The notes: a model not told the origin generated them from the sequence alone. Numbered from the stretch's first letter, positions 18,855 through 31,594 are shown. The stretch: DNA of 64,000 bases from Lysobacter sp. yr284 (GCF_900107375.1 NZ_FNPT01000024.1:1-64000), one strand, 5' to 3'. Numbers and translations: made by a program.

Positions 18855-19289
18855 TCAGCCGGGACCGGGGTCCGGCAGGGGGTGAGAAGGGGAAGCGGCC
18901 GGCATTGTGCCGGGGGCCGCAGTCTCGGGCAATGCGAGCGCGTTCCGGGCGCCGGCGCGCTTGAGCAGACTGTGGAACGCCGCGCGGAGTTCCTCGCCCG
19001 AGAGCTTGGACGCGCCGGGACGCGCGACCAGCACATAGTCGCCCGGCGCCAGGTCGGCGCGCAGGTGGCGGAAGGCATCGCGGAAGACGCGCTTGATGCG
19101 GTTGCGGCCGACCGCGTTGGGATCGACCTTGCGCGAGACCGCCAGTCCCAGCCGCGCCGGAATGGCGGCATCGGCCTGGAAATGCAACGCGAGCACGGGC
19201 AGCGCCACGCGCCGTCCATGCTTGAAGATGCGGTCGAAATCGGAGCGCGCGCGTACCCGCGCGGTGCGCGGGAAGCGGGACGAATTCAT
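18855..19289 (-). CDS. rnpA: Ribonuclease P protein component
   Basis: Protein subunit of RNase P, 144 aa, which helps the catalytic RNA mature tRNA 5' ends. The RNA-binding signature RNRIKRVFRDAFR is present (about residues 62-74), preceded by LGLAVSRKV. ATG 19289 gives MNSSRFPRTARVRARSDFDR, the family's usual beginning. The C-terminus carries a Pro/Ala-rich tail of about 30 residues beyond the typical end. It lies 77 bp downstream of rpmH. Confidence 0.97.
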   Translation of the reverse strand: MNSSRFPRTARVRARSDFDRIFKHGRRVALPVLALHFQADAAIPARLGLAVSRKVDPNAVGRNRIKRVFRDAFRHLRADLAPGDYVLVARPGASKLSGEELRAAFHSLLKRAGARNALALPETAAPGTMPAASPSHPLPDPGPG

Positions 19290-19366
19290 TGCAGGCGGGC
19301 GGCCGCGCGGTGCGGGATCATCCGGGCCGGAGCCGGGAACGATCGCGACGCAGCGGCCAGCGACGC

Positions 19367-19507
19367 TTAGGCGGTCAGGCGCTTGCGGCCCTTGGCGCGA
19401 CGACGGGCGAGGATCTTGCGGCCGTCGGCGGTCGCCATGCGGGCACGGAAACCGTGGTCGCGCTTGCGCTTGAGGTTGCTGGGCTGGTAGGTGCGCTTGG
19501 TGGCCAT
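19367..19507 (-). CDS. rpmH: 50S ribosomal protein L34
   Basis: Ribosomal protein of 46 aa: [20 protein letters not shown], then a basic tail ending [11 protein letters not shown], the standard L34 sequence. It is the first gene of the minus-strand origin cluster and has a good promoter upstream, divergent from dnaA. Confidence 0.99.
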   Translation of the reverse strand: MATKRTYQPSNLKRKRDHGFRARMATADGRKILARRRAKGRKRLTA

Positions 19508-19824
19508 GACAGGCTCGCAAAGGTAACGACGAAAGTGGACCGCCGATTCTAGCGGCGCACCCGAGTCAGGGTCAAGCCTTTGTTCCGCCTGACATTGCCG
19601 ATCCGCGACGCGTGCCGCCAAAGCGGCGAGGGACAGCCTGTGCACGAGCTGTGCATGAACCTGTGGATTAGTCCTGTTCCGAACCCGGCCTCGGTGGTAG
19701 TCTGACCGACCCCCCGGCTTCCTGCGTCGCGATGTCCGCATCGTGCGTTGGGCCGCTTTCGTCCGTCGCCGGCCGATCCGCCGCCGCGGCCGACCGCATC
19801 ACGCATAAAGAAGACACGCTACAG
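19508..19824. other. rpmH-dnaA intergenic region
   Basis: A 317-bp divergent spacer. It contains the rpmH promoter and one near-consensus DnaA box, TGTGGATTA (19662-19670), which could mediate autoregulation of dnaA. The dnaA promoter itself is not obvious; TAGTCT around 19698 is a weak -10 candidate. Confidence 0.6.
19546..19575 (-). promoter_or_regulatory. Sigma-70 type promoter for rpmH
   Basis: Read on the minus strand: -35 TTGACC, an 18-base spacer, -10 TAGAAT. Transcription would start about 30 bases before the rpmH ATG. Confidence 0.75.
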
Positions 19825-21177
19825 ATGGAAGCCTGGCCCCGCTGCCTCGAACGCCTCGAAGCCGAATTCCCGGTCGAGGACGTGCATACCTGGTTGAAGC
19901 CGCTGCAGGCCGCGCAGCGCGACAGCAAGACCGTGCTCTACGCGCCCAACGCGTTCGTGGTCGAGCACGTGCGCGAGCGCTACCTCGCGCGCATCCGCGA
20001 GCTGCTGTCGTACTTCGCCGGCAGCGAGGACGTGAGCCTGGAAGTGGGTTCGTTGCCGCGTGCGCCGGGCAGCACCCAGCCGTTGCCGCTGGAAACCACC
20101 ACCAGCGCGGTGCGCCAGGCGCCGGCCGCGGTGACCGCGCCGGTCGAGCCGTTCCAGGGCAATCTCGATACGCATTACACCTTCGACAACTTCGTCGAAG
20201 GCCGCAGCAACCAGCTCGGCCGCGCCGCCGCGTGGCAGGCCGCGCAGAAGCCGGGCGAGCGCGCGCACAACCCGCTGCTGCTGTACGGGGGCACCGGCCT
20301 GGGCAAGACCCACCTGATGTTCGCCGCCGGCAACGCCATGCGCGACGCCAATCCGGCGATGCGGGTGATGTACCTGCGTTCCGAGCAGTTCTTCAGCGCG
20401 ATGATGAAAGCGCTGCAGGACAAGACCATGGATGCGTTCAAGCGCCAGTTCCAGCGCGTCGACGCGCTGCTGATCGACGACATCCAGTTCTTCGCCGGCA
20501 AGGACCGCACCCAGGAAGAGTTCTTCCACACCTTCAATGCGCTGTTCGACGGCAAGCAGCAGATCATCCTGACCTGCGACCGCTACCCGCGCGAGGTCGA
20601 GGGCCTGGAGCCGCGGCTGAAGTCGCGCCTGGCCTGGGGCCTGTCGGTGGCGATCGAGCCGCCGGACTTCGAGACCCGCGCCCAGATCGTGATCTCCAAG
20701 GCCAAGGAGCGCGGCGCCGCGATTCCCGAGGAAGTCGCCTTCCTGCTGGCCAAGAAGATGCGCTCGAACGTGCGCGATCTGGAAGGCGCGCTCAACACCC
20801 TGACCGCGCGCGCCAACTTCACCGGCCGCGCGATCACCGCCGAGTTCGCCCAGGAGACCCTGCGCGACCTGCTGCGCGCCCAGCAGCAGGCGATCGGCAT
20901 CCCCAACATCCAAAAGACCGTGGCAGACTACTACGGCCTCCAGATCAAGGACTTGTTGTCCAAGCGGCGTACGCGTTCGCTCGCCCGTCCGCGCCAGGTG
21001 GCCATGGCGCTGACCAAGGAGCTGACCGAACACTCGCTGCCGGAGATCGGCGATGCCTTCGCCGGTCGCGACCACACGACCGTCCTGCATGCCTGTCGTC
21101 AGATCCGCACCCTGATGGAAACCGACGGCAAGCTGCGGGAAGACTGGGACAAGCTGATCCGCAAGCTCAGCGAGTGA
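19825..21177 (+). CDS. dnaA: Chromosomal replication initiator protein DnaA
   Basis: AAA+ initiator of 450 aa that binds DnaA boxes and opens oriC. Domain I starts [20 protein letters not shown], as in xanthomonad DnaA. A linker spans about 75-115. Domain III has Walker A GGTGLGKT (155-162), Walker [10 protein letters not shown] and the AAA+ sensor region. Domain IV ends with the DNA-binding signature [15 protein letters not shown]. The frame is open 93 bases further upstream, but homology places the start at ATG 19825. The Shine-Dalgarno (AAAGAAGA) is weak. Confidence 0.98.
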   Translation: MEAWPRCLERLEAEFPVEDVHTWLKPLQAAQRDSKTVLYAPNAFVVEHVRERYLARIRELLSYFAGSEDVSLEVGSLPRAPGSTQPLPLETTTSAVRQAPAAVTAPVEPFQGNLDTHYTFDNFVEGRSNQLGRAAAWQAAQKPGERAHNPLLLYGGTGLGKTHLMFAAGNAMRDANPAMRVMYLRSEQFFSAMMKALQDKTMDAFKRQFQRVDALLIDDIQFFAGKDRTQEEFFHTFNALFDGKQQIILTCDRYPREVEGLEPRLKSRLAWGLSVAIEPPDFETRAQIVISKAKERGAAIPEEVAFLLAKKMRSNVRDLEGALNTLTARANFTGRAITAEFAQETLRDLLRAQQQAIGIPNIQKTVADYYGLQIKDLLSKRRTRSLARPRQVAMALTKELTEHSLPEIGDAFAGRDHTTVLHACRQIRTLMETDGKLREDWDKLIRKLSE

Positions 21178-21926
21178 TCCGCAGCGCCCGTTCGGCGGGC
21201 GCCGGCCTCGGCCTGGGATGCGCGGCAGCGCCGACGGCGCGATCCCGACATCGCGCTGCCGGCGGCGTCGCGCCGCCCGCGCCCAGCTGGCGCCGCATTC
21301 CGGCCTTCAGGCCGGCGAACCGGCCGCGACTCTCGCCAGGCGAACGGGCCAGCGGCTCGTTCGCGTAGGGCGGCTCCTGCCGGAATCCACGACGACGAGC
21401 GCAACGCAGCCGCACGGCCGTCCGGTCGCCGCGCTGCCGTCCGCGCTCATCCGTAGAGATCGCAGGACCGCGGCTGCAGGGCCGGGCGGGTGTTTCGTCG
21501 TTGGCGGTGCCGCAGGATCGGGCTGCATCCGACAGGCGCAAAGACGCACGCGCAAGCCGCGGGCGATCGGCGATCCAGTCCGGTACAACCCGGCCCCGGC
21601 GATCCGGGCCCCAAAAGGGGCACCGCGCCGCCGGTGGACACAAGGTAGTCGCTAAGTTGCTGATACGAAAGGCATAAGTTCGGGGACTAGGTTCGTACAA
21701 GCTGTGGATAAAGTTCAGGTCGCGTCGCCGCGCCGAGGTTATCCACAGGATCCACCTATCCTCCAGGGCCAGTTCTACCCGCGTTTGAAGTAGCTAAAAA
21801 CACTTGTAAATCATGGGTTTAAGTCGGTTCTCAACCGTTTTTCGCCGCTCCACCGCCACTAAGCTTTTGATTTATACATCTCTTTTGTAATTGGGCTTGC
21901 GCCCACCGACCGGCCAAGGGGTCCGC
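21178..21926. other. Presumed oriC region (dnaA-dnaN intergenic)
   Basis: Gene-free 749 bp. Two perfect DnaA boxes face opposite ways: TGTGGATAA 21703-21711 and TTATCCACA 21739-21747. They are followed by an AT-rich stretch, about 21783-21895, containing CTAAAAACACTTGTAAATC and TTTTGATTTATACATC, a plausible unwinding element and dnaN promoter area. The left 450 bp are GC-rich and show nothing clear. Box number is low for a gammaproteobacterial origin. Confidence 0.75.
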
Positions 21927-23027
21927 ATGCGTTTCAGCCTGCAACGCGAAGTTTTTCTCAAGCCGTTGGCCCAAGTGGTCAATGTCGTCGAACGCCGGCA
22001 GACGCTGCCGGTCCTCGCCAACCTGCTGGTGCAGGTCAAGGACGGGCAGTTGTCGCTGACCGGTACCGACCTGGAAGTCGAGATGATTTCGCGCGTCAAC
22101 GTCGACGATGCGAAGGACGGCGAGACCACGATCCCGGCGCGCAAGCTGTTCGAGATCGTTCGCGCCCTGCCCGACGGCAGCAAGGTCACCGTGAGCCAGA
22201 CGGCCGAGAAGATCACCGTCCAGGCCGGACGTTCGCGCTTCACCCTGTCCAGCCTGCCGGCCAACGATTTCCCGTCGATCGACGAAGTCGAAGCCACCGA
22301 GCGCGTGCGCGTGCCGGAAGCGGCGCTGAAGGAACTGATCGAACGCACCGCGTTCGCGATGGCCCAGCAGGACGTGCGCTACTACCTCAACGGCCTGCTG
22401 TTCGACCTGCGCGAATCCAGCCTGCGCTGCGTGGCCACCGACGGCCACCGCCTGGCGCTGTGCGAAGCCAACTTCGAAGGCGGCGCCCAGACCAAGCGCC
22501 AGATCATCGTTCCGCGCAAGGGCGTGCAGGAGTTGCAGCGCCTGCTGGAAGGCGGCGATCGCGAAGTCGAGCTGGAGATGGGCCGCGGCCACATCCGGAT
22601 CAAGCGCGACGATGTCACCTTCACCAGCAAGCTGATCGACGGCCGTTTCCCGGACTACGAAGCGGTGATTCCGATCGGCGCCGACAAGGAAGTGCGGATC
22701 GAGCGCGAGATCCTGCGCGCGTCGCTGCAGCGCGCGGCGATCCTGTCGAACGAGAAGTACCGCGGCGTGCGCATCGAGGTGTCGCCGGGCCAGCTGAAGA
22801 TCAGCGCGCACAACCCGGAACAGGAAGAAGCGCAGGAAGAAGTCGAAGCCGACACCAAGGTCGACGACCTCGCGGTGGGTTTCAACGTCAACTACCTGCT
22901 GGACGCCCTGACCGCGCTGCGCGACGAGCACGTGGTGCTGGCGCTGCGCGACGCCAACTCCTCGGCGCTGGTGCGCGAAGCCTCGAACGAGCGTTGCCGC
23001 CACGTGGTGATGCCGCTGCGGCTCTGA
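21927..23027 (+). CDS. dnaN: DNA polymerase III subunit beta (sliding clamp)
   Basis: Ring-shaped processivity clamp, 366 aa, the same length as E. coli DnaN. It opens MRFSLQREVFLKPLAQVVNV, contains LPVLANLLVQVKDGQLSLTG, and ends HVVMPLRL, the typical C-terminus around the partner-binding pocket. An in-frame ATG 36 bases upstream is rejected because the family starts at MRF. A strong terminator and a parS-like palindrome follow. Confidence 0.98.
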   Translation: MRFSLQREVFLKPLAQVVNVVERRQTLPVLANLLVQVKDGQLSLTGTDLEVEMISRVNVDDAKDGETTIPARKLFEIVRALPDGSKVTVSQTAEKITVQAGRSRFTLSSLPANDFPSIDEVEATERVRVPEAALKELIERTAFAMAQQDVRYYLNGLLFDLRESSLRCVATDGHRLALCEANFEGGAQTKRQIIVPRKGVQELQRLLEGGDREVELEMGRGHIRIKRDDVTFTSKLIDGRFPDYEAVIPIGADKEVRIEREILRASLQRAAILSNEKYRGVRIEVSPGQLKISAHNPEQEEAQEEVEADTKVDDLAVGFNVNYLLDALTALRDEHVVLALRDANSSALVREASNERCRHVVMPLRL

Positions 23028-23046
23028 TCCACGCGGGTTCGATTCG

Positions 23047-23060
23047 GTTCCACGTGGAAC
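23047..23060. other. parS-like centromere site 1
   Basis: 14-bp palindrome GTTCCACGTGGAAC, matching the ParB-binding parS core of pseudomonads and relatives. It sits 20 bases after the dnaN stop. Confidence 0.88.
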
Positions 23061-23066
23061 ACGACG

Positions 23067-23098
23067 CACGCCCGGCATCTGCCGGGCGTGTTCGTTTT
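23067..23098 (+). terminator. Intrinsic terminator after dnaN
   Basis: Perfect 10-bp stem CACGCCCGGC/GCCGGGCGTG with an ATCT loop, then TTCGTTTT. It separates dnaN from recF. Confidence 0.9.
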
Positions 23099-23387
23099 GG
23101 AGATTTGGCGTGTTTCCGGACGCGGTAGAGGCCCGCGGCTGGCTCGAATCGACCTTGCGAGCTGCCGGCGCCGCAGACGGATTGGGGCGCGTGCGTCCGT
23201 GGAAACCACTGATTTACAAGCGGATACGCCCCGAGTGTGTGGCTTCCGGCCGGGTTGAGCCTGGACTCGTGCCCCGCTTCGGGTTGTCGCGGCTCGCGCC
23301 GCTGCTGCAGGTAGCCCGTGCGGCTGCAGCCACCGTTTGACCGCGCGTCCTGCCTCGTCCCGTCCCCCAATCTGCGATCATTTCCCG

Positions 23388-24473
23388 ATGCACGTCACCC
23401 GCCTGGACGCCCGCGGCCTGCGCCGCTTCGCCGACGTAAGCCTGCTGCCGGCGCCTGGGATCAATCTGATCACGGGCGAGAACGGTGCGGGCAAGACCAG
23501 CCTGCTCGAAGCCCTGCACCTGATGGCCTACGGCCGCAGTTTCCGGGGCCGGGTCCGCGATGGCTTGATCCGCGCCGGCGATCCGGCCTTGGAAGTCTTC
23601 GTCGAATGGCAGGAAGTGCGCCGCGACCAGCGCCGCAAGGCCGGGCTGCGCCACAGCGGCCAGGATTGGGTCGGCCGGCTCGATGGCGCCTCGGTATCCC
23701 AGCTCGGCGAGCTGTGCGCGGCCTTGGCCGTGGTCAGTTTCGAGCCCGGCAGCCATTCCCTGATCACCGGGCCCGGCGAAATCCGCCGGCGCTACCTCGA
23801 TTGGGGGCTGTTCCACGTGGAACCAGACTTCACTCCGCTGTGGCGTCGCTACACGCGGGCGCTGAAGCAGCGCAATGCCCTGCTCAAGGCGCGGGCGCGC
23901 GACGGGCAGCTCGACGCCTGGGATCGAGAGCTGTCGGAGGCCGGCGAACCGCTCAGCCGGCGTCGCCAGCAGTACCTGGACGAGCTGCAGCCCAGGTTCG
24001 CCGCCCTCGCCGCCGAACTGGCCCCGGGTTTGGGCTCGATCCGCCTGGATTACGTGCCGGGCTGGCGCCGCGAGGAGTTTCCGCTGGCCGATGCCCTGCT
24101 CCTGGCCCGCGAACGCGACCAGCAACAAGGCTTTACCTCGGTCGGCCCGCACCGGGCCGATTGGCGCATCGGCTACGGCGCGATTCCGGGCCGGGAGGCC
24201 CTGTCGCGCGGCCAAGCCAAGCTCGTCGCCCTGGTCGCCCTGCTGGCCCAGGCCGAGCAACACGCGCAGGTGCAGGGCGAATGGCCGGTCATCGCGTTGG
24301 ACGATCTGGCGTCCGAGCTGGATCGACGCCATCAACGCCGCGTGCTCGAGCGCCTGATCGGCAGCCGCGCTCAGGTGTTCATCACCGGCACCGAGGCGCC
24401 ACCGGCCCTGGCCGACATGGACGTCGAGATCGCTCGGTTCCACGTGGAACATGGAACTCTGACGCCGGAGTGA
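23388..24473 (+). CDS. recF: DNA replication and repair protein RecF
   Basis: SMC-like ABC ATPase of 361 aa that helps load RecA on gapped DNA. Walker A GENGAGKT is at residues 30-37, the LSRGQAKLVAL signature lies near residue 275, and Walker B VIALDDLASELD follows. ATG 23388 yields MHVTRLDARGLRRF, the usual beginning. The gene carries two parS-like palindromes inside its coding sequence (23810-23823 and 24437-24450), read in-frame as Phe-His-Val-Glu both times. Confidence 0.97.
   Translation: MHVTRLDARGLRRFADVSLLPAPGINLITGENGAGKTSLLEALHLMAYGRSFRGRVRDGLIRAGDPALEVFVEWQEVRRDQRRKAGLRHSGQDWVGRLDGASVSQLGELCAALAVVSFEPGSHSLITGPGEIRRRYLDWGLFHVEPDFTPLWRRYTRALKQRNALLKARARDGQLDAWDRELSEAGEPLSRRRQQYLDELQPRFAALAAELAPGLGSIRLDYVPGWRREEFPLADALLLARERDQQQGFTSVGPHRADWRIGYGAIPGREALSRGQAKLVALVALLAQAEQHAQVQGEWPVIALDDLASELDRRHQRRVLERLIGSRAQVFITGTEAPPALADMDVEIARFHVEHGTLTPE
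23810..23823. other. parS-like centromere site 2 (inside recF)
   Basis: Perfect GTTCCACGTGGAAC within the recF coding sequence, flanked CT on the left and CAG on the right. Confidence 0.88.
24437..24450. other. parS-like centromere site 3 (end of recF)
   Basis: Perfect GTTCCACGTGGAAC, 23 bases before the end of recF. Confidence 0.88.
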
Positions 24474-24536
24474 TCCACGGCCGGCGTGGAACCGGATCGA
24501 AGCCCGTGAAACGGCCCATCCGCGCCACGCGGGTGA

Positions 24537-24552
24537 TGTTCCACGTGGAACA
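24537..24552. other. parS-like centromere site 4
   Basis: Full 16-bp palindrome TGTTCCACGTGGAACA between recF and the next gene. This is the best match of the four to the published parS consensus of Pseudomonas. Confidence 0.92.
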
Positions 24553-24627
24553 GGCGCGGAAGATCGCGTGTAAACCGAACGCGCCCACGCCGCATCCCTT
24601 TCGGACGAACCACTCCAGGGGACCCGC

Positions 24628-25698
24628 TTGAGATCGATTGTTTGCGCCATGTTCGGCCTGTGCCTCGCTGCCCAGGCCGCGCCCGCCCTCGCCCAGGTCG
24701 ACCTCGGCGCCCTCAGCCGCGGTACCGTCGGCCCGCGCACCCAGGTCGCCGTTCTCGGCACGACCCACCTCAACGGCCTGCCCGAGGACTACGACCTCAA
24801 GGCGCTGGAGCCGGTGCTGGAGCGGCTGGCGGCGTTCAAGCCCGACGTGATCGCGATCGAGGCGGTGTCCGGCGAGGGCTGCGACCACCTGGCCCGCTAC
24901 CACGAGCTGTTCGACGGCGCCGCCGAGAGCTATTGCGCCGACACCGAGGCCGCGCGCAAGGCCACCGGCCTGGACGTCCACGCCGCCGTGGTCGAGGCGC
25001 GCAAGCGCTACGCCGATTGGCCGGCGCAGCCGACCCCGGCCCAGCGCCGCAGCCTGGCCAGCGTGCTGCTGGCCGCCAACGACCGCCCTTCCGCCCTGGC
25101 CCAATGGCTGCAGCTGCCGGCGGCCGAGCGCCGCGCCGGCGACGGCCTCGACGAGGCCCTGGCGACCCAGCTGCAGCGGCTGGAAACCCGCGGCCGCAAC
25201 GAGAACTACCGCATCGGCGCGGTCCTGGCGGCGCGGCTGGGCCTGCAGCGGGTGCACGCCGTGGACGACCACAGCGCCGACCGCATCACCGGCGACGCCG
25301 GCAAGGGCTACGAGGCGGCGATCAAGGCGGTCTGGGCCGGGTATTCCAACCCCTACGTCGAGCGCGAAAAGGCGTTCACCGACCGGGGCGACCTGCTCGG
25401 CCTGTACCGCCTGATCAACAGCCCGCAGGCGCAGCAGGCCGCGATCGCCGCGGACTTCGGCGCGGCCCTGCGCGAGGCCTCGCCCGAGCGCTACGGCCGC
25501 CAGTACGCCGCCTGGTGGGAGACCCGCAACCTGCGCATGGCCGCGAACCTGCGCGAGGCCTTCGGCAATCGCCCGGGCGTGCGCGTGCTCGACATCGTCG
25601 GCGCCTCGCACAAGGCCTACCTCGACGCCTACCTGCGGCAGATGCACGACGTCGACGTGGTCGACGTCGAGGCCCTGCTGGCGCCTGGGACGCGCTGA
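24628..25698 (+). CDS. Secreted DUF5694-like protein, TTG start
   Basis: Protein of 356 aa with a signal peptide (MRSIVCAMFG...APALAQ, cut near residue 23). The conserved beginning is QVAVLGTTHL, followed by FKPDVIAIEAV and, near the C-terminus, VLDIVGASHKAYLDAYL. This pattern resembles DUF5694 and distantly TraB/GumN-type proteins, whose activity is not established. TTG 24628 is favoured because AGGGGA lies seven bases before it and it supplies the positive n-region; ATG 24649 is the alternative. It lies between recF and gyrB, which are commonly adjacent. Confidence 0.78.
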   Translation: MRSIVCAMFGLCLAAQAAPALAQVDLGALSRGTVGPRTQVAVLGTTHLNGLPEDYDLKALEPVLERLAAFKPDVIAIEAVSGEGCDHLARYHELFDGAAESYCADTEAARKATGLDVHAAVVEARKRYADWPAQPTPAQRRSLASVLLAANDRPSALAQWLQLPAAERRAGDGLDEALATQLQRLETRGRNENYRIGAVLAARLGLQRVHAVDDHSADRITGDAGKGYEAAIKAVWAGYSNPYVEREKAFTDRGDLLGLYRLINSPQAQQAAIAADFGAALREASPERYGRQYAAWWETRNLRMAANLREAFGNRPGVRVLDIVGASHKAYLDAYLRQMHDVDVVDVEALLAPGTR

Positions 25699-25750
25699 GA
25701 GGCCGTCGCCGGGCCCAGGGCTGGGGACCCAGGGGGGAGGGGGCGCGAAG

Positions 25751-25759
25751 TGCTATAAT
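25751..25759 (+). promoter_or_regulatory. Extended -10 promoter for gyrB
   Basis: TGCTATAAT gives a perfect -10 hexamer with the upstream TG of extended -10 promoters, about 90 bases before the gyrB ATG. No -35 resembling TTGACA is seen at the right distance. Confidence 0.7.
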
Positions 25760-25783
25760 TCCCCTCTGGATCCCAATAGCTAA

Positions 25784-29252
<3,469 letters not shown>

Positions 29253-29341
29253 GCGGCGGCCGGCCCGGCGCCGCCGCGGCTATTGACGGGCCGTTAATCC
29301 GCGCGGGGCTACAAACGGCCATCGCTTTGGGGAAAACCGGT

Positions 29342-30145
29342 ATGAAACGCATCCTGCTCGGGCTGACGATCGCCGCTGCGGTCGCCGCCTGCGCCACCAC
29401 TACCTCGCCGACCGGCCGCACCCAGCGGGTCGGGGCGATCTCGCAGGCGCAGCTCGACCAGATGGGCGCGCAGGCCTTCGCCGAGACCAAGAAGAAAGAG
29501 CGGATCAGCACCGACGCGCGCCAGAACGCCTACGTGCGCTGCGTGGTGAGCTCGATCACGCGCGAACTGCCGCCGGGTTGGCAGGCCAATTGGGAAGTGG
29601 CCGTGTTCGTGGATAGTTCCCCCAATGCCTTTGCCCTTCCTGGCGGAAAGGTTGGCGTAAACACGGGGATTTTCACCGTGGCCAAGAACCAGGACCAGCT
29701 CGCGGCGGTGATCTCGCACGAGATCGGCCACGTGGTCTCGCGCCACCACGACGAACGCATCACCCGCCAGATGGGCAGCCAGACCGCGCTCAACATCCTC
29801 GGCAGCCTGCTCGGCGCGCGCTACGGCGAAGGCGCCGCCAGCGCCACCAGCCAGCTCGGCGGGGCGGCCCTGCAGACCGCCTTCCTGCTGCCGGGCTCGC
29901 GCACCCAGGAGAGCGAAGCGGACGTGGTGGGTCAACGACTTATGGCACAGGCGGGCTACGACCCGCGGCAGGCGGTGAACCTGTGGGAAAACATGATCTC
30001 GGCCAGCAGCTCGCGCCCGCCGCAGTGGCTGTCGACCCACCCCGACCCGCAGGCCCGCATCCACGAACTCAACGCCCGCGCCGGGGCGCTGGTCCCGGTC
30101 TACGAACAGGCGCGCGCGGCCGGCCGTACGCCCAGGTGTGGATGA
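29342..30145 (+). CDS. M48 family metallopeptidase lipoprotein
   Basis: Zinc metalloprotease of 267 aa, predicted to be lipid-anchored: MKRILLGLTIAAAVAAC has the lipobox VAAC at Cys17. The HExxH zinc motif is HEIGH (about residue 125), with the third ligand in ESEADVVGQRLMAQAGYDP. This resembles E. coli LoiP/YcaL and BepA-type envelope quality-control proteases. It is compact, without a TPR tail, ending shortly after the STHPDPQARI motif. Confidence 0.92.
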   Translation: MKRILLGLTIAAAVAACATTTSPTGRTQRVGAISQAQLDQMGAQAFAETKKKERISTDARQNAYVRCVVSSITRELPPGWQANWEVAVFVDSSPNAFALPGGKVGVNTGIFTVAKNQDQLAAVISHEIGHVVSRHHDERITRQMGSQTALNILGSLLGARYGEGAASATSQLGGAALQTAFLLPGSRTQESEADVVGQRLMAQAGYDPRQAVNLWENMISASSSRPPQWLSTHPDPQARIHELNARAGALVPVYEQARAAGRTPRCG

Positions 30146-30278
30146 TGGCGAGGTGAAAAAGGCGGGCCGAACCCGTATCGCGCAGGCCCGAATTTCTGTT
30201 AGGTTGGCGGCCCCTTGGCCTTGCGCCGGTCCGCCGCGAGGCCCCGTCTGCGGCCGCTGAACCCTTCAAGGTGAGTCC

Positions 30279-31496
30279 ATGAGCAAGCAACCCACCCGAC
30301 GCAGCACCACCCTGCTCGCCGCCGCCATCGGTGCGGTGCTGGCGTTCGGTGCCGTCACCCAGGTCAATGCCCAGAGCGCCTCCGAGCGCAGCGCCCAGCG
30401 CCGCGCGGCCAAGGAAAGCGGCGGCAAGGCCAAGCCGGCCGAGAACCAGTACCCGAACGCGACCCGCACCTCGCCGGAAGCCAAGGCCTCGTCCAAGGGC
30501 GGCGCCAAGCTGCAGAAGATGATGGACGCGTACGACAAGGAGAAGTTCCCGGAGGCCCGCAGCCAGGCCGACGCGATCATCGCCGACACCGGTCTCAACG
30601 CTTACGAACGCTCCTTCGCCGCGCAGATCGGCTTCCAGGTGGCCTACGACGCCGACGACAACAAGGCGGCGATGGACTACCTGAAGAAGGCCATCGAGAC
30701 CAACGGCCTCGACAACAACAGCCACTTCGACCGCATGTTCGTGCTGGCCCAGCTGCAGCTGCAGGAAGACCAGTACGCCGAGTCGCTGGCGACCATGGAC
30801 CGCTTCCTCAGCGAATCCAAGAGCACCAAGCCCGAGCACCTGATCGTCAAGGGCAACGCCCTGTACCGCCTGGAGCGTTACGCCGACGCGTCCAAGGTCA
30901 TCAAGCAGGCCATCGACGGCAGCCCGGACGCCAAGCCCGAGTGGCTGCAGCTGCTGATGGCCAGCTACGTCGAGAACAACCAGGGCGCCGAAGCGGCCAA
31001 GATCGCCGAGCAGATCGCCGCCAAGAACCCGAACGACAAGCGCGCGCAGATGAACGTCGCCGCGGTCTACTCGCAGTCGGACATGCTCGACAAGGCCGCC
31101 ACCGTGCTCGAGAAGATGCGCGCCGCCGGCCAGTTCACCGAAGACAAGGACTATCGCCAGCTCTACTCCACCTACCTCAATCTGGATGGTAAGGAGAAGG
31201 AAGCGGCGAACGTCATCAACGAGGGCCTGGAGAAGGGCGTCCTCAAGCCGGATTACCAGGCCTACGTGGCCCTGGCCCAGTCCTATTACTTCTCCGAGCA
31301 AGCCAACAAATCGATCGACGCATACAAGAAAGCGGCTCCGCTCGCGCCGGACGGTGAGACGTACCTGAATCTCGCCCGCGTCCTGTGGCAGGAAGACCGC
31401 ATTCCCGAGGCAAAGGAAGCCGCCAAGCAGGCGATCGCGAAGGGCGTGAAAAAGCCCGACGACGCCAAAAAGATTCTCGCGCTGAAAGGCAAGTAA
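30279..31496 (+). CDS. Secreted tetratricopeptide repeat protein
   Basis: Periplasmic protein of 405 aa with a signal peptide (ending VTQVNAQ, about residue 32), a Lys-rich low-complexity segment (33-75), then helical TPR repeats to the end (KFPEARSQADAI, ERYADASKVIKQAI, GAEAAKIAEQI, NKSIDAYKKAAPLAPDG). It lies 98 bp before tonB and probably functions with the TonB system, for example as a scaffold; this is inference from position. Confidence 0.85.
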   Translation: MSKQPTRRSTTLLAAAIGAVLAFGAVTQVNAQSASERSAQRRAAKESGGKAKPAENQYPNATRTSPEAKASSKGGAKLQKMMDAYDKEKFPEARSQADAIIADTGLNAYERSFAAQIGFQVAYDADDNKAAMDYLKKAIETNGLDNNSHFDRMFVLAQLQLQEDQYAESLATMDRFLSESKSTKPEHLIVKGNALYRLERYADASKVIKQAIDGSPDAKPEWLQLLMASYVENNQGAEAAKIAEQIAAKNPNDKRAQMNVAAVYSQSDMLDKAATVLEKMRAAGQFTEDKDYRQLYSTYLNLDGKEKEAANVINEGLEKGVLKPDYQAYVALAQSYYFSEQANKSIDAYKKAAPLAPDGETYLNLARVLWQEDRIPEAKEAAKQAIAKGVKKPDDAKKILALKGK

Positions 31497-31594
31497 TTTC
31501 AGCGTGCAGGCCCATCCGCGCTTGTAAACCTGTGACGCGGTTTGGTATATGCTAGGAGGTTCCCGCGACTGGAAACGGTTGCAGGAACCGAACG

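Larger units (their letters stand above)
23028..23387. other. dnaN-recF intergenic region
   Basis: A 360-bp gap holding a parS-like palindrome (23047-23060), the dnaN terminator and a degenerate family A repeat (23286-23310, GTCGCGGCTCGCGCCGC). No small gene is supported; the short frame starting at 23110 lacks recognisable features. Confidence 0.7.
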
